Shown here piece after piece: positions 16,296 to 25,117 of a stretch of DNA of 51,698 nucleotides. The notes under the pieces are model-generated. The model was given only the letters and a program-made list of their open reading frames with translations, was not told the origin of the DNA and did no database searches. The number at the start of each line of letters is the position of its first letter. Positions within the stretch are counted from its first letter, which is position 1. Both the position numbers and the translations under genes were made by a program. The stretch spans positions 1-51,698 of the forward strand of contig CAZAXU010000010.1 in the NCBI GenBank assembly GCA_964489245.1, written 5' to 3'. This DNA is from CAZAXU01 sp964489245 (GTDB lineage Bacteria > Bacteroidota > Bacteroidia > Flavobacteriales > Flavobacteriaceae).

Positions 16296-18131
16296 CTATT
16301 CAAAAGATTGTAATTCAATCAGTTTATGATAAGTGCCTTTTTGTTTCATGAGTTCTTGATGATTTCCTGTTTCAATAATTTTTCCGCGTTTCATCACCAC
16401 AATTTTATGGGCGTTTTTTATAGTGGATAATCTATGTGCAATAACCACGGAAGTTCTATTTTTCATGAGATTATCCAAGGCATCTTGAACCAGTTTTTCA
16501 GATTCCGTATCCAAGGCGGAAGTAGCTTCGTCCATGACCATAATCGGAGGGTTTTTAAGCACGGCACGAGCAATGTTAAGTCGTTGCTTTTGCCCGCCGG
16601 AGAGTTTGTTTCCACTATCGCCGATATTGGTGTCATAGCCTTTTGGAAGCTCCATAATAAAATCATGAGCATTAGCAATTTTTGCAGCCCTAATAACTTC
16701 TTCATCCGTAGCATCCGGACGACTTAAGGCAATATTGTTTCTTACACTGTCATTAAAAAGAATAGATTCTTGTGTAACCAACCCAATTAGGTTTCTTAGT
16801 GATTTTTTTGTCATGTTTTTGATGTCGATGCCATCGATTTTAACATTGCCCCCATTCACATCATAGAAGCGAAGCAACAGATTGGCAATGGTTGATTTTC
16901 CGCTGCCGGATTGTCCGACCAAAGCAACGGTTTCTCCTTTTTTAATTTCTAAATCGATATGCTTAAGCACCATTTCTTCTTCATATTTGAAACTGACATC
17001 ATGAAGGTTTATCTCTTGTTTAAAATTTTGTTTTTCTATGGCATTTTCTTTGTCTTTTATGGGAGATTCTGCATCTAGAATATTAAAAATTCTTTCTACG
17101 GATGCCATGCCTTTTTTAATGGTATATCCTGCTCTTGCTATGGATTTCGCAGGTGTTAACACGTTGTAAGCCAGACCGACAAAAGCGAGAAAAACAGAAC
17201 CTCGTAAGCTATGTTCAACCAACACCATGTTGCCTCCATACCAAATGATAACTATAATTACGAGTACGCCCAGAAACTCACTCGCCGGAGATGCCAGATT
17301 TTGACGATTGAGCATGCGGTTGGTGTTTTTGAAAATTTGTCGGGTGATTTTTTTAAATTTATCTGAGAATAGTGATTCTGCATTGAAGCCTTTCAATATT
17401 TTTAATCCGGTTAAGGATTCTTCTATGTGTGATAAAAACAAACTGTTTTGTTGTTGTACGGCATGCGAATCTTTTTTAAGTGCTTTTCCGATTAGTGAAA
17501 TGATATAGCCGGCAATTGGTGTAAAAACAAATACAAAAACGGTCAGTTTTACATTCAGAAGCAGCATGGCAATAATGGTGAATAAAATGGTCAAAGGTTC
17601 TCTGACAATGATTTCTAAAATAATCATGGATGCCCACTGCACTTCTCCTACATCCGATGTCATTCTGGCAATTACATCGCCCTTTCTTTTTTCGGAAAAG
17701 AAAGAAATAGGAAGGCTTAAAACTTTGTCATACATGGCGTTACGCATGTCTTTAAGCACACCATTTCTTAAAAATGTGATGAAATATAGAGCTGAATAAT
17801 TAAAAATATTTTTTAAGAGAATCATAGAAGCAACTAAAATGATAACCAAAACCAAGGCGGATTGATCTCCGTGTTGCTTGATATAATCCGACCAAAAGAA
17901 ATTGAGTGAATCAGTGAAATATTGCTTGGCATGATAGATATCTTTCCATATTGGTTTTGCAACCACAGCAAGTCTTTTTTCGGTTTTGAATAATACATCT
18001 AAAAGCGGAATAAAAACGAGTAAAGAGAGTGTGCTGAACAGTGCATAAAATACATTGCTAATAATATTTAATATGGCGTATTTTTTGTAGGGGAGCGCAA
18101 ATTTTATCGATGCCTTTAGTTTTGGATCCAT
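16296..18131 (-). CDS. ABC exporter, fused permease and ATPase (MsbA-like)
   Basis: 611 residues. Six membrane helices (about 20-340) precede an ATPase domain with Walker A VGQSGSGKST, Q-loop LVTQESILF, signature LSGGQKQRLN, Walker B IMVMDEATSALD and switch AHRLSTI. It works as a homodimer or half transporter; lipid or lipid A flipping is the best guess from MsbA resemblance, but many lipid and peptide exporters look the same. Its ATG directly abuts the stop of the phosphosugar mutase gene, so both are translated from one message. Confidence 0.92.
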   Translation of the reverse strand: MDPKLKASIKFALPYKKYAILNIISNVFYALFSTLSLLVFIPLLDVLFKTEKRLAVVAKPIWKDIYHAKQYFTDSLNFFWSDYIKQHGDQSALVLVIILVASMILLKNIFNYSALYFITFLRNGVLKDMRNAMYDKVLSLPISFFSEKRKGDVIARMTSDVGEVQWASMIILEIIVREPLTILFTIIAMLLLNVKLTVFVFVFTPIAGYIISLIGKALKKDSHAVQQQNSLFLSHIEESLTGLKILKGFNAESLFSDKFKKITRQIFKNTNRMLNRQNLASPASEFLGVLVIIVIIWYGGNMVLVEHSLRGSVFLAFVGLAYNVLTPAKSIARAGYTIKKGMASVERIFNILDAESPIKDKENAIEKQNFKQEINLHDVSFKYEEEMVLKHIDLEIKKGETVALVGQSGSGKSTIANLLLRFYDVNGGNVKIDGIDIKNMTKKSLRNLIGLVTQESILFNDSVRNNIALSRPDATDEEVIRAAKIANAHDFIMELPKGYDTNIGDSGNKLSGGQKQRLNIARAVLKNPPIMVMDEATSALDTESEKLVQDALDNLMKNRTSVVIAHRLSTIKNAHKIVVMKRGKIIETGNHQELMKQKGTYHKLIELQSFE

Positions 18132-19850
18132 CTATGCCAGATTTAAATCTTTTTTGATTCGTTTAATTTTCTCGTCAAGTTGTTTCTCCACTTCTTGATA
18201 ACGAGAAATATCGTCTAATTCTTGTTTGACACCAAAATAGAATTTAATTTTGGGTTCTGTTCCACTTGGTCTAATAGCGACTTTGCTTCCATCTTTTGTA
18301 TAGAAAATCAATACATTAGATTTTTCTACTTTGATTTTTTCAAGAGAATTGTCTTCAAGATTTTTTGCTTCTGATTTGTCGTAGTCTTCAATTCTTATCA
18401 CAGGACTTTTATCAAAAAATTTTGGAGGTTTTTTTCTGTAGTCAATCATCATTTGATTGATGATTTCTTGTCCTTCGATTCCTTTTTTAACCAAAGACAC
18501 CAAACCTTCTTTATAGAACCCGAATTTTTGATAGAGTTTAAGTAATTCTTCAAAAAGAGAGCTGTTGTCGGCTTTTGCGTCAGCGGCAATTTCAGCAGCG
18601 AGCAGTCCTGCCGTGACGGCATCTTTATCTCGAACAAAATCACCGACCATAAAACCAAAACTTTCTTCTCCGCCACCGATAAACTCTTGTTTTCCTTCGG
18701 CTTCTCTGATCATTTTGGCTATCCATTTAAAACCTGTCAATCCAACTTTCACCTCTATGTTGCTTGCTTTGCCAATGGATTTTATCATTTCGGAAGAGAC
18801 AATTGTAGAGCCTATAAATTCATTGCCTTTGATTCGTTTTTGCTCTTTCCATTTTTTGATAAGAAAAGCATCCATTATTGCCATGGTCTGGTTGCCGTTG
18901 AGCAAACGCATTTTGCCATTAGGTTCACGGGCGGCTACGGCAATTCTATCTGAATCAGGGTCTGTTGCCAAAATGATGTCGGCATTGATTTGATCTGCAA
19001 TTTTCAGTGCAATGGTGAAAGCCTCGGGTTCTTCCGGATTTGGCGAAGCAACTGTAGAAAACTCAGGATCGGGATTGGCTTGTTCTTTGACAATATGAAA
19101 ATCAGAAAAACCGGCTCTTTTCATCGCCTCCGGAATCAATCTGATGGAAGTGCCGTGAAGCGAGGTGAAGAGCACTCTGATATCTGCCCGATTTGTTGCA
19201 TTGAAAGTGCCGTTTTTGACGGCGGCATCCAGAAAGGCATCATCCAATCCGGTTTCAACATACTCAATCAGGTTTTCATTTGGTGTGAATTTGATTTTAT
19301 CAAATTTCACGGCATTAATTTCCTTGATAATTTCTTGGTCTTGTGGTGGCACGATTTGTGCGCCGTCATTCCAATAGACTTTATAGCCGTTATATTCCGG
19401 CGGATTGTGTGATGCGGTCAAAACAATTCCTGCATCTGTTTTCAGATGTCTTACGGCAAAAGAGAGCTCCGGAGTAGGACGAAAATCATTGAACAAATAT
19501 ACTTTGATGCCGTTTGCAGAAAATACGTTTGCCACGAGTTTTGCAAATGTTTTGCTGTTGTGCCTCACATCATAATTGATGGCAACACTTTTTTCTTTTT
19601 TCTTTGAAACACGATTGATATAATTGGCCAGACCTTGTGTGTTTTTTCCCAGAGTATATTTATTAATTCTGTTAGTTCCAACTCCCATTATACCACGCAT
19701 ACCTCCGGTTCCGAATTCCAGGTTTTTATAAAAACTGTCTTCCAAAACTTCCGGTTTGTTGTCAATTAAATCTTGTGTTGTTTTTCTTGTCTCCGAATCA
19801 AAAGGTTCTTTGGTCCATAATATTGCTTTGTCAATGATATCATTTTTCAT
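18132..19850 (-). CDS. Phosphosugar mutase (phosphoglucomutase/phosphomannomutase family)
   Basis: 572 residues from the ATG at 19850. A longer frame to 20015 runs deep into the peptidase gene and is not homologous. The active-site phosphoserine lies in TASHNPPEYNGYK, the Mg-binding loop is DPDSDRIAVA, the sugar-specificity loop GGEESFGFMVGDF, and the phosphate-binding loop RPSGTEPKIKF. The GTGGMRGIMG start motif fits the long PGM2-like branch. It interconverts sugar 1- and 6-phosphates (glucose or mannose, or pentose phosphates). It overlaps the upstream peptidase gene by 11 bases. Confidence 0.93.
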   Translation of the reverse strand: MKNDIIDKAILWTKEPFDSETRKTTQDLIDNKPEVLEDSFYKNLEFGTGGMRGIMGVGTNRINKYTLGKNTQGLANYINRVSKKKEKSVAINYDVRHNSKTFAKLVANVFSANGIKVYLFNDFRPTPELSFAVRHLKTDAGIVLTASHNPPEYNGYKVYWNDGAQIVPPQDQEIIKEINAVKFDKIKFTPNENLIEYVETGLDDAFLDAAVKNGTFNATNRADIRVLFTSLHGTSIRLIPEAMKRAGFSDFHIVKEQANPDPEFSTVASPNPEEPEAFTIALKIADQINADIILATDPDSDRIAVAAREPNGKMRLLNGNQTMAIMDAFLIKKWKEQKRIKGNEFIGSTIVSSEMIKSIGKASNIEVKVGLTGFKWIAKMIREAEGKQEFIGGGEESFGFMVGDFVRDKDAVTAGLLAAEIAADAKADNSSLFEELLKLYQKFGFYKEGLVSLVKKGIEGQEIINQMMIDYRKKPPKFFDKSPVIRIEDYDKSEAKNLEDNSLEKIKVEKSNVLIFYTKDGSKVAIRPSGTEPKIKFYFGVKQELDDISRYQEVEKQLDEKIKRIKKDLNLA

Positions 19851-21690
19851 ATTCCGTTGCTTTATAGCTTGTTTTGTTTCTCTTAAATATTTTTCTGTCG
19901 TTGGCGAGTTCCCAAATAATTTGAAAGATAAAGTTAGTTCTTTTTTCCAATAAATCGTAATCAATTTTTTCCGAATCGTCACTAGGTTTGTGATAATCGT
20001 CATAGTCATCACCATAGAAGTATAACACAGGCACTTCTCTTTTCATAAAAGTGGCATAGTCAGAACACATATTTGATGTGGATTTTGGAATTTCTTTATA
20101 TTTTATAACCATTTGTTTGTTGTGTCCATGTAATTTTTCAATCATTTTTCCAATGTCTTTTACACTCAATCCTTTTTGTGAAATATTTATAGGATACTTT
20201 ATTTCTTTTTCCTCGGTTTCTGCCTGATCTTCATTTACTGCATTTTTGCCTTTTTCTTCGGTTTCTTCTTTTTTTTCTTCTTCTTCAGGTGGTGGAATAT
20301 ATTTTCCTTCCCATCTTCCGAGTGTGTGTAATTCTACTATTGCCATTGTCTGCTCGAGTGGAAAAATGGGATGGTCTATATAATATCTGGAACCCAATAA
20401 GTCATCTTCACCCCCTGTAAAATTGATAAAAGCAATATTTCTTTTTGGCACGAATCCACTGTCTATTGCAGCTTTAAAAGCCTCGGCAATCTCCAAACTT
20501 GCCACGACACCGGACGCATTATCGTTTGCGCCGTTGTATATGGAATCCTTAATGATTCCCAGTCCGTCGTAGTGTGTGATGATTATGACATATTCGTCGC
20601 CATATTCTTTTCCGGGAATAATGGCAGAAATATTTTCCGTGACAACAACTTCTTCTGTGTTTTTATATTTGACGTTTATATCCGTGGAAATTTTTCTGTC
20701 CTTATTTTGGAATATAATTTCTGAAATTTTATCATGCCCTGTCATGGCAGTCATCATTTTTTTGTTGATAAAGAAATCGTAGATGGAATCTTTAGGCAGA
20801 GATAATGTGAGTCTTTTATTTGAGAAATATTTTTTAAAATTGTTCCAGAAATATTTTTGGCTATGAGGGTAATAAATCAGTAATGCTTTGGCACCGTTTT
20901 TCATAGCAGCTCTTCTTTTAAGAATATAACTCCCCAGAGGATCTCTAGACCATTTTGATGGTTCGTTGGTTGTTGTTACGATATAATTTCCATATTTGTC
21001 TATAGGTTCACCACCGCGAATAAGTACAATTTTATTTCTGACATCTCTAAAAGAGTAATCGTTATATCTGAAATCATCAATACCAAAACCGGCAAATACG
21101 ATGTTTTTATCAGAAAATTGTATGCTGTCATGCGGAAAAAATGAAATAAAATCTTTTCCAAATACATATTCTTTGCCGTCAATTTTAAAATTGATGATGG
21201 GCAGATTGTTTCTAGATGCCAAGAATTCTTGTTTATAAGCTTTTTGAATGTTTTGAGGAGATTTGATGAGTTCATCGATATAGAAATCTCTGAGATATTC
21301 TGCCGTCATTTTTTGTCCCGGAGCTCCGGTATCTCTTCCTTGAAGGCTGTCTGCTGTCAGATTATAAAGATGATAGTCCAAATCGTCTGCAGTGATGGTT
21401 TTTCCAAAGATTTCTGCCAAGGTAGGTTTATATCTTCTTTTTTCTCTTTCTTTTTTTTCCTTCTCTTTCCTTTTTCTTTTTTCTTCTTTTTCTCTGGCTT
21501 TTCTTGCTTTTTTTTCTTCTTTGGTTTCTTCTTTTTCTTCTTTCGTCTCTCCTTCAATTTCTCCCGTTTTTTCAGTACTTATTTCTGTAGAATTTTCAGA
21601 AGTTTCCGATTTGCTTTTTTTTCTTGAACCACAAGAAGAGCTCAGTAAGAATATTAGAATGCCGACCAGAAAAAATTTAATTTTCAACAT
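19840..21690 (-). CDS. M28 family zinc peptidase lipoprotein with charged low-complexity linker
   Basis: 616 residues. A lipobox ends at Cys20 (LLSSSC). Residues about 25-90 are an almost pure Glu/Lys/Arg stretch (KEEKKARKAREKEEKRKRK). The peptidase domain has THYDGLG (zinc His/Asp), GANDNASGVVASLE (bridging Asp), GGEDDLLGS (catalytic Glu region) and GDDYDDYHKPSDD with the last zinc His. A second charged insert (about residues 471-498) splits the catalytic domain. It is probably a periplasm-facing or surface aminopeptidase-type enzyme. It is the first gene of an operon with the mutase and ABC exporter. Confidence 0.9.
   Translation of the reverse strand: MLKIKFFLVGILIFLLSSSCGSRKKSKSETSENSTEISTEKTGEIEGETKEEKEETKEEKKARKAREKEEKRKRKEKEKKEREKRRYKPTLAEIFGKTITADDLDYHLYNLTADSLQGRDTGAPGQKMTAEYLRDFYIDELIKSPQNIQKAYKQEFLASRNNLPIINFKIDGKEYVFGKDFISFFPHDSIQFSDKNIVFAGFGIDDFRYNDYSFRDVRNKIVLIRGGEPIDKYGNYIVTTTNEPSKWSRDPLGSYILKRRAAMKNGAKALLIYYPHSQKYFWNNFKKYFSNKRLTLSLPKDSIYDFFINKKMMTAMTGHDKISEIIFQNKDRKISTDINVKYKNTEEVVVTENISAIIPGKEYGDEYVIIITHYDGLGIIKDSIYNGANDNASGVVASLEIAEAFKAAIDSGFVPKRNIAFINFTGGEDDLLGSRYYIDHPIFPLEQTMAIVELHTLGRWEGKYIPPPEEEEKKEETEEKGKNAVNEDQAETEEKEIKYPINISQKGLSVKDIGKMIEKLHGHNKQMVIKYKEIPKSTSNMCSDYATFMKREVPVLYFYGDDYDDYHKPSDDSEKIDYDLLEKRTNFIFQIIWELANDRKIFKRNKTSYKATEYEK
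21430..21620. repeat. Polypyrimidine/polypurine strand-biased tract
   Basis: The plus strand is nearly all C and T here (for example ttctcttttttcttctttttc), because the minus-strand M28 gene encodes a Glu/Lys/Arg low-complexity region with GAA, AAA and AAG codons. Frames read from the plus strand give Phe/Ser runs and are artefacts. Confidence 0.85.
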
Positions 21691-21719
21691 ATAATTTTAT
21701 TTCAAAAATTTATAAGCGA

Positions 21720-21727
21720 CAAAGATA
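21720..21727 (-). promoter_or_regulatory. -7 element TATCTTTG for the M28 operon
   Basis: An exact TAnnTTTG match on the minus strand, 29 bases before the ATG at 21690. The -33 part is unclear. Confidence 0.6.
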
Positions 21728-21749
21728 AGAATATATTTTATTAACATAA

Positions 21750-21781
21750 AAAATCCCTCTCAATTCACTGAGAGGGATTTT
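21750..21781 (-). terminator. Terminator after tRNA-Leu
   Basis: A perfect 12-pair stem, AAAATCCCTCTC / GAGAGGGATTTT, with loop of 8. On the minus strand it ends in six T just after the tRNA 3' end. Confidence 0.85.
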
Positions 21782-21786
21782 GTTTG

Positions 21787-21870
21787 TACCTTGGGTGGGA
21801 ATCGAACCCACACTCTGTTGCCAGAACTGGATTTTGAATCCAGCGCGTCTACCAATTCCGCCACCAAGGC
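21787..21870 (-). tRNA. tRNA-Leu (anticodon CAA)
   Basis: 84 bases read on the minus strand from GCCTTGGTGGCGGAATTGG. The anticodon arm is CTGGA-TTCAAAA-TCCAG with anticodon CAA (codon UUG). A long variable arm (TTCTGGCAACAGAGT) is typical of leucine tRNAs, followed by the T-arm GTGGG-TTCGATT-CCCAC. The acceptor stem closes with a G1-U72 pair. The 3' CCA is not encoded. Confidence 0.95.
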
Positions 21871-21881
21871 TTTTGGGATTG

Positions 21882-21889
21882 CAAAGATA
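21882..21889 (-). promoter_or_regulatory. -7 element TATCTTTG for tRNA-Leu
   Basis: An exact TAnnTTTG match on the minus strand, 11 bases before the first tRNA base. It lies in the 60-base gap after fabD. Confidence 0.6.
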
Positions 21890-21930
21890 AAAAAGTTTTT
21901 AATAAGTGTTTACAGTTTGTAAAAAATATT

Positions 21931-22815
21931 TTATAAAATTGCTTTTTCTCCATTCACGGTTCTATCAATTTTGCGCAATAAGCCCAGCAAGACTTTTCCG
22001 GGACCTATTTCGATAAAGTCAGTTGCCCCGTCTGCAATCATTTGTTGTATGCTTTGTGTCCAACGAACCGGAGATGTGAGTTGAGCAATTAGATTTTCTT
22101 TAATTTCACTCGGGTTGCTTACTGCAGAAGCGCTTACATTTTGATAGACAGGAGCAATAGGTAGTGAAAAATGTGTTTCTTCAATGGCTTTTGCCAATTC
22201 TTCACGGGCGGGTTCCATCAGTGGAGAGTGAAAAGCTCCGCCTACAGGAAGGAGCAAAGCTCGTTTGGCACCGGATTGTAGTAGTTTTTCATTGGCACGT
22301 TTCACTGCTCCGAGTTCTCCTGAAATGACAAGCTGTCCGGGACAATTAAAGTTGGCAGCAACTACAATGCCTTCTGTTTCTCTACAGATGATTTCAACAA
22401 TATTATCATCCAGACCAAGAACAGCAGCCATCGTTGACGGAACAGTTTCCGTGGCTTTTTGCATGGCTTCAGCACGCTTGGAGACCAATTTCAACCCATC
22501 CTCAAAACTTAGTGTTTCGTTGGCTACCAGAGCGGAAAATTCTCCTAAAGAGTGTCCGGCGACCATATCCGGTTTAAAATTTTTTCCTAAAAGTTCGGCA
22601 GAAATTACCGAATGCAGAAAAATGGCGGGTTGGGTAACCCGTGTTTGCTTAAGTTCTTCTGCAGACCCATCAAACATGATTTTCGATAGTTTAAAACCTA
22701 AAATTTGATCTGCTTGTAAAAATCTTTTTTTAGCCAAGTTATATCGTTTAAATAAATCTTTTCCCATGCCTTCAAATTGAGCACCTTGACCGGGAAAAAT
22801 GTATGCTTTTTTCAT
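21931..22815 (-). CDS. fabD: Malonyl-CoA:ACP transacylase
   Basis: 294 residues. Opens with YIFPGQGAQFEGMGKDL. The active-site serine lies in AGHSLGEFSALVAN, the arginine-containing loop follows with SKRAEAMQKA, and the catalytic histidine is in GAFHSPLMEPA. The C-terminus has TDFIEIGPGKVLLGL. It loads malonyl groups on acyl carrier protein for fatty acid elongation in the cytoplasm. Monocistronic here, away from other fab genes. Confidence 0.96.
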   Translation of the reverse strand: MKKAYIFPGQGAQFEGMGKDLFKRYNLAKKRFLQADQILGFKLSKIMFDGSAEELKQTRVTQPAIFLHSVISAELLGKNFKPDMVAGHSLGEFSALVANETLSFEDGLKLVSKRAEAMQKATETVPSTMAAVLGLDDNIVEIICRETEGIVVAANFNCPGQLVISGELGAVKRANEKLLQSGAKRALLLPVGGAFHSPLMEPAREELAKAIEETHFSLPIAPVYQNVSASAVSNPSEIKENLIAQLTSPVRWTQSIQQMIADGATDFIEIGPGKVLLGLLRKIDRTVNGEKAIL

Positions 22816-22844
22816 GTGTTTAATTTGTTTTCTTTAAATTTATG

Positions 22845-22852
22845 CAAACATA
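22845..22852 (-). promoter_or_regulatory. -7 element TATGTTTG for fabD
   Basis: An exact TAnnTTTG match on the minus strand, 29 bases before the ATG at 22815. Confidence 0.55.
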
Positions 22853-22948
22853 CTGAATAAAGTTAGATTTTAAAATTGAAAATAATTTTTAAACCTAAGA
22901 AATACCATTTTTTAAGGAGCGTTGTTAATAAAATGATAAATAAATGTT

Positions 22949-22975
22949 TTGAGTTGTAACATTTGCTTATCTTTA
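22949..22975 (+). promoter_or_regulatory. Candidate promoter for the LolA-like gene
   Basis: TTG at 22949-22951 and TATCTTTA at 22968-22975 (7 of 8 matches), 16 bases apart, 34 bases before the ATG at 23010. Confidence 0.5.
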
Positions 22976-23009
22976 TCGTTCGAAAAATAATAAACAAAAA
23001 TAAAATTAT

Positions 23010-23726
23010 ATGAAAAAAGTATTAGTAAGTTTTCTTGTTGTCCTGGCAATCTCTGCAAGCGCGCAACAAGCAGAAAAGATTGTAGATCAGCATTTTGAAG
23101 CCATAGGAGGCTATAAGAATTTAGCGAAAATCAAATCGATTTTTCAAAAAGGAAAAATGGTGGTGTCCGGTATGGAAATGCCTTATGAATCCTATCAGTC
23201 TGTTGACGGAAAAATGTATGTGAAAATGAATATGATGGGAACGGATATGATTGCGTTGGCATTTGACGGAAAAAACGGCTTTAAAATGAATCGTTCAATG
23301 GGTTATGAAGACATTGCAGATAAAGATAAAGAAAGTATTATGGAAAATGCAAAAAATCTGTTTGGTGCTTTGTATCAATATAAAGAAAAGAAGCATCAGC
23401 TGAAATATATGAAAACAGAAGATGTTGACGGTGTTACATATGATGTTGTGAAGGTGAATACGGAGAAACCAATCAAGGGGATAGATGAATTCATCTTCTT
23501 TTTCAATGCTAAAACGCATCTGATGGAGCGCTTTGAAGCGGATAAGGACGGTATGAAAGTTATCACCAAGATAACAGAATATAAAGATGTTGACGGTTAT
23601 AAATTTCCTACACATACGCTTATAGAAGTTAAAGGAATGCCGGGTTCTCAAGAGGTTATTTTTGATGAAATTAAGATTAATCCTCCGGCACCGGATGCTT
23701 CGGTTTATAAAAAACCCATAAAATAA
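23010..23726 (+). CDS. Periplasmic LolA-like lipoprotein-sorting fold protein
   Basis: 238 residues with a signal peptide cut near ISASAQQ. The mature protein looks like the open beta-barrel LolA/LppX fold: repeated strand pairs such as KGKMVVSGMEMPYESYQ, LAFDGKNGFKMN, FFFNAKTHLMERFE and YKDVDGYKFPTHTLIEV. Lipid or lipoprotein binding is inferred from the fold. The same domain appears, clearly related, at the C-terminus of the M16 protein at 25118, two genes downstream. A hairpin follows the stop, so it may also be transcribed alone. Confidence 0.75.
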   Translation: MKKVLVSFLVVLAISASAQQAEKIVDQHFEAIGGYKNLAKIKSIFQKGKMVVSGMEMPYESYQSVDGKMYVKMNMMGTDMIALAFDGKNGFKMNRSMGYEDIADKDKESIMENAKNLFGALYQYKEKKHQLKYMKTEDVDGVTYDVVKVNTEKPIKGIDEFIFFFNAKTHLMERFEADKDGMKVITKITEYKDVDGYKFPTHTLIEVKGMPGSQEVIFDEIKINPPAPDASVYKKPIK

Positions 23727-23735
23727 ATTTAATCG

Positions 23736-23763
23736 AATTACCCATCAATCATGATGGGTAATT
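23736..23763 (+). terminator. Hairpin between the LolA-like and M16 genes
   Basis: A perfect 12-pair stem, AATTACCCATCA / TGATGGGTAATT, with a 4-base loop. The downstream T run is weak, so it may be a partial terminator or an mRNA-stabilising structure. Confidence 0.6.
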
Positions 23764-23788
23764 ATATTTAAATATACAATAGATAATT

Positions 23789-25105
23789 ATGAAAAAATAC
23801 CTTTTAATTTTGTTACTTTCAATAGTAACCGGAACTATGGCACAGAAGATTGATTTTGAAGAGTTTGATTTGTCAAACGGATTACATGTAATTTTACATG
23901 AAGACCATACCGCCCCCGTTGTTACAGTGGGTGTGATGTATCACGTTGGAGCTAAAGATGAGCAATATAACCGAACCGGTTTCGCACATTTTTTTGAACA
24001 TTTATTGTTTGAAGGAACCAAAAATATTCCTCGAGGAAAATGGTTTGAAATTGTGAGTTCACATGGCGGGCAAAACAATGCCAATACTACGGATGACAGA
24101 ACCTATTATTTTGAAGTTTTTCCGTCAAACAATCTTGCTTTGGGACTTTGGATGGAGTCCGAGCGTATGCGACATGCGGTGATTAACCAGATTGGCGTGG
24201 ATACGCAAAACGAGGTGGTTAAAGAAGAAAAACGACTGAGAGTTGACAACCAACCTTATGGGCATTTTATAGAGGCGGTGAAGAAAAATGTTTTTTCTCA
24301 TCATCCTTACAAACATACCACAATTGGCAAGATGGAACACTTGGATGCAGCATCTTTGGATGAATTTATTGCTTTTTATAAGAAATTTTATATTCCGAAT
24401 AATGCCACTCTGGTAGTGGCGGGAGATATTGATAAGGTTAATACTAAGAAATTGATTGATAAATATTTTCTTAGCATTCCGAAGGGAAAATCCATTGTTA
24501 GAAACAAAGCAATAGAAACACCTTTAAAAGCAGAAAAAAAGGCGGTTTATTATGATAAAAACATTCAAAAACCTGCCATTGTTCAGGCTTATCTGACTCC
24601 GTCAATGAAGCAAAGGGATGCCTACGTGCTTGATTTGATTTCATCTTATCTCAGCGATGGCAAGAGCTCTGTACTTCATAAGAAATTGGTGGATAAAAAG
24701 AAAAAAGCCCTTTGGGTTGGCGCTTTCAATATGAGTCAAGAAGACTATGGCACTTATATTCTTTTTGGTGTTCCGATGAAAAATAAAGGCGGTTTGCAAG
24801 ATTTGACAAAGGAGATAGATGAAGAAATAGAAAAAGTAAAAACAAACTTAATTGCTGAAAAAGACTATCAGAAACTAATGAACAAGATTGAAAATCAATT
24901 TGTGAATTCAAATTCAGGAATGCAACGAATTGCAAATAATTTGGTTCGATATAATGTGCTTTACGGCGATACCAATTTAATCAACAAAGAATTGGATATA
25001 TACAAAAGTATCACGCGTGAAGAAATGCGTGATGTTGCTCGAAAATATTTAGATAAAAACAAAAGAGTTCTGCTAGAGTATTTGCCTCTAAAGGATAAAA
25101 AATAA
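23789..25105 (+). CDS. M16 family zinc protease, catalytic subunit
   Basis: 438 residues, signal peptide ending near TGTMAQ. The inverted zinc motif H67-F-F-E70-H71 lies in GFAHFFEHLLFEGTKN, with the distal Glu in NEVVKEEKRL (about residue 147). The C-terminal half is the second M16 fold. Such 430-450 residue M16B proteins usually work with a second, non-catalytic partner encoded next to them, which is what follows 12 bases downstream. Likely a periplasmic peptidase that degrades peptides inside a closed chamber. Confidence 0.93.
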   Translation: MKKYLLILLLSIVTGTMAQKIDFEEFDLSNGLHVILHEDHTAPVVTVGVMYHVGAKDEQYNRTGFAHFFEHLLFEGTKNIPRGKWFEIVSSHGGQNNANTTDDRTYYFEVFPSNNLALGLWMESERMRHAVINQIGVDTQNEVVKEEKRLRVDNQPYGHFIEAVKKNVFSHHPYKHTTIGKMEHLDAASLDEFIAFYKKFYIPNNATLVVAGDIDKVNTKKLIDKYFLSIPKGKSIVRNKAIETPLKAEKKAVYYDKNIQKPAIVQAYLTPSMKQRDAYVLDLISSYLSDGKSSVLHKKLVDKKKKALWVGAFNMSQEDYGTYILFGVPMKNKGGLQDLTKEIDEEIEKVKTNLIAEKDYQKLMNKIENQFVNSNSGMQRIANNLVRYNVLYGDTNLINKELDIYKSITREEMRDVARKYLDKNKRVLLEYLPLKDKK

Positions 25106-25117
25106 AAAAATATACAG

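Noticed and set aside
19851..20015. N-terminal extension of the phosphosugar mutase
   Set aside because: It overlaps the M28 peptidase coding sequence for 165 bases and has no mutase-like residues.
21229..21694. Phe/Ser-rich plus-strand frames
   Set aside because: Shadow of the Glu/Lys-rich minus-strand peptidase gene; homopolymer-like composition with no domain.
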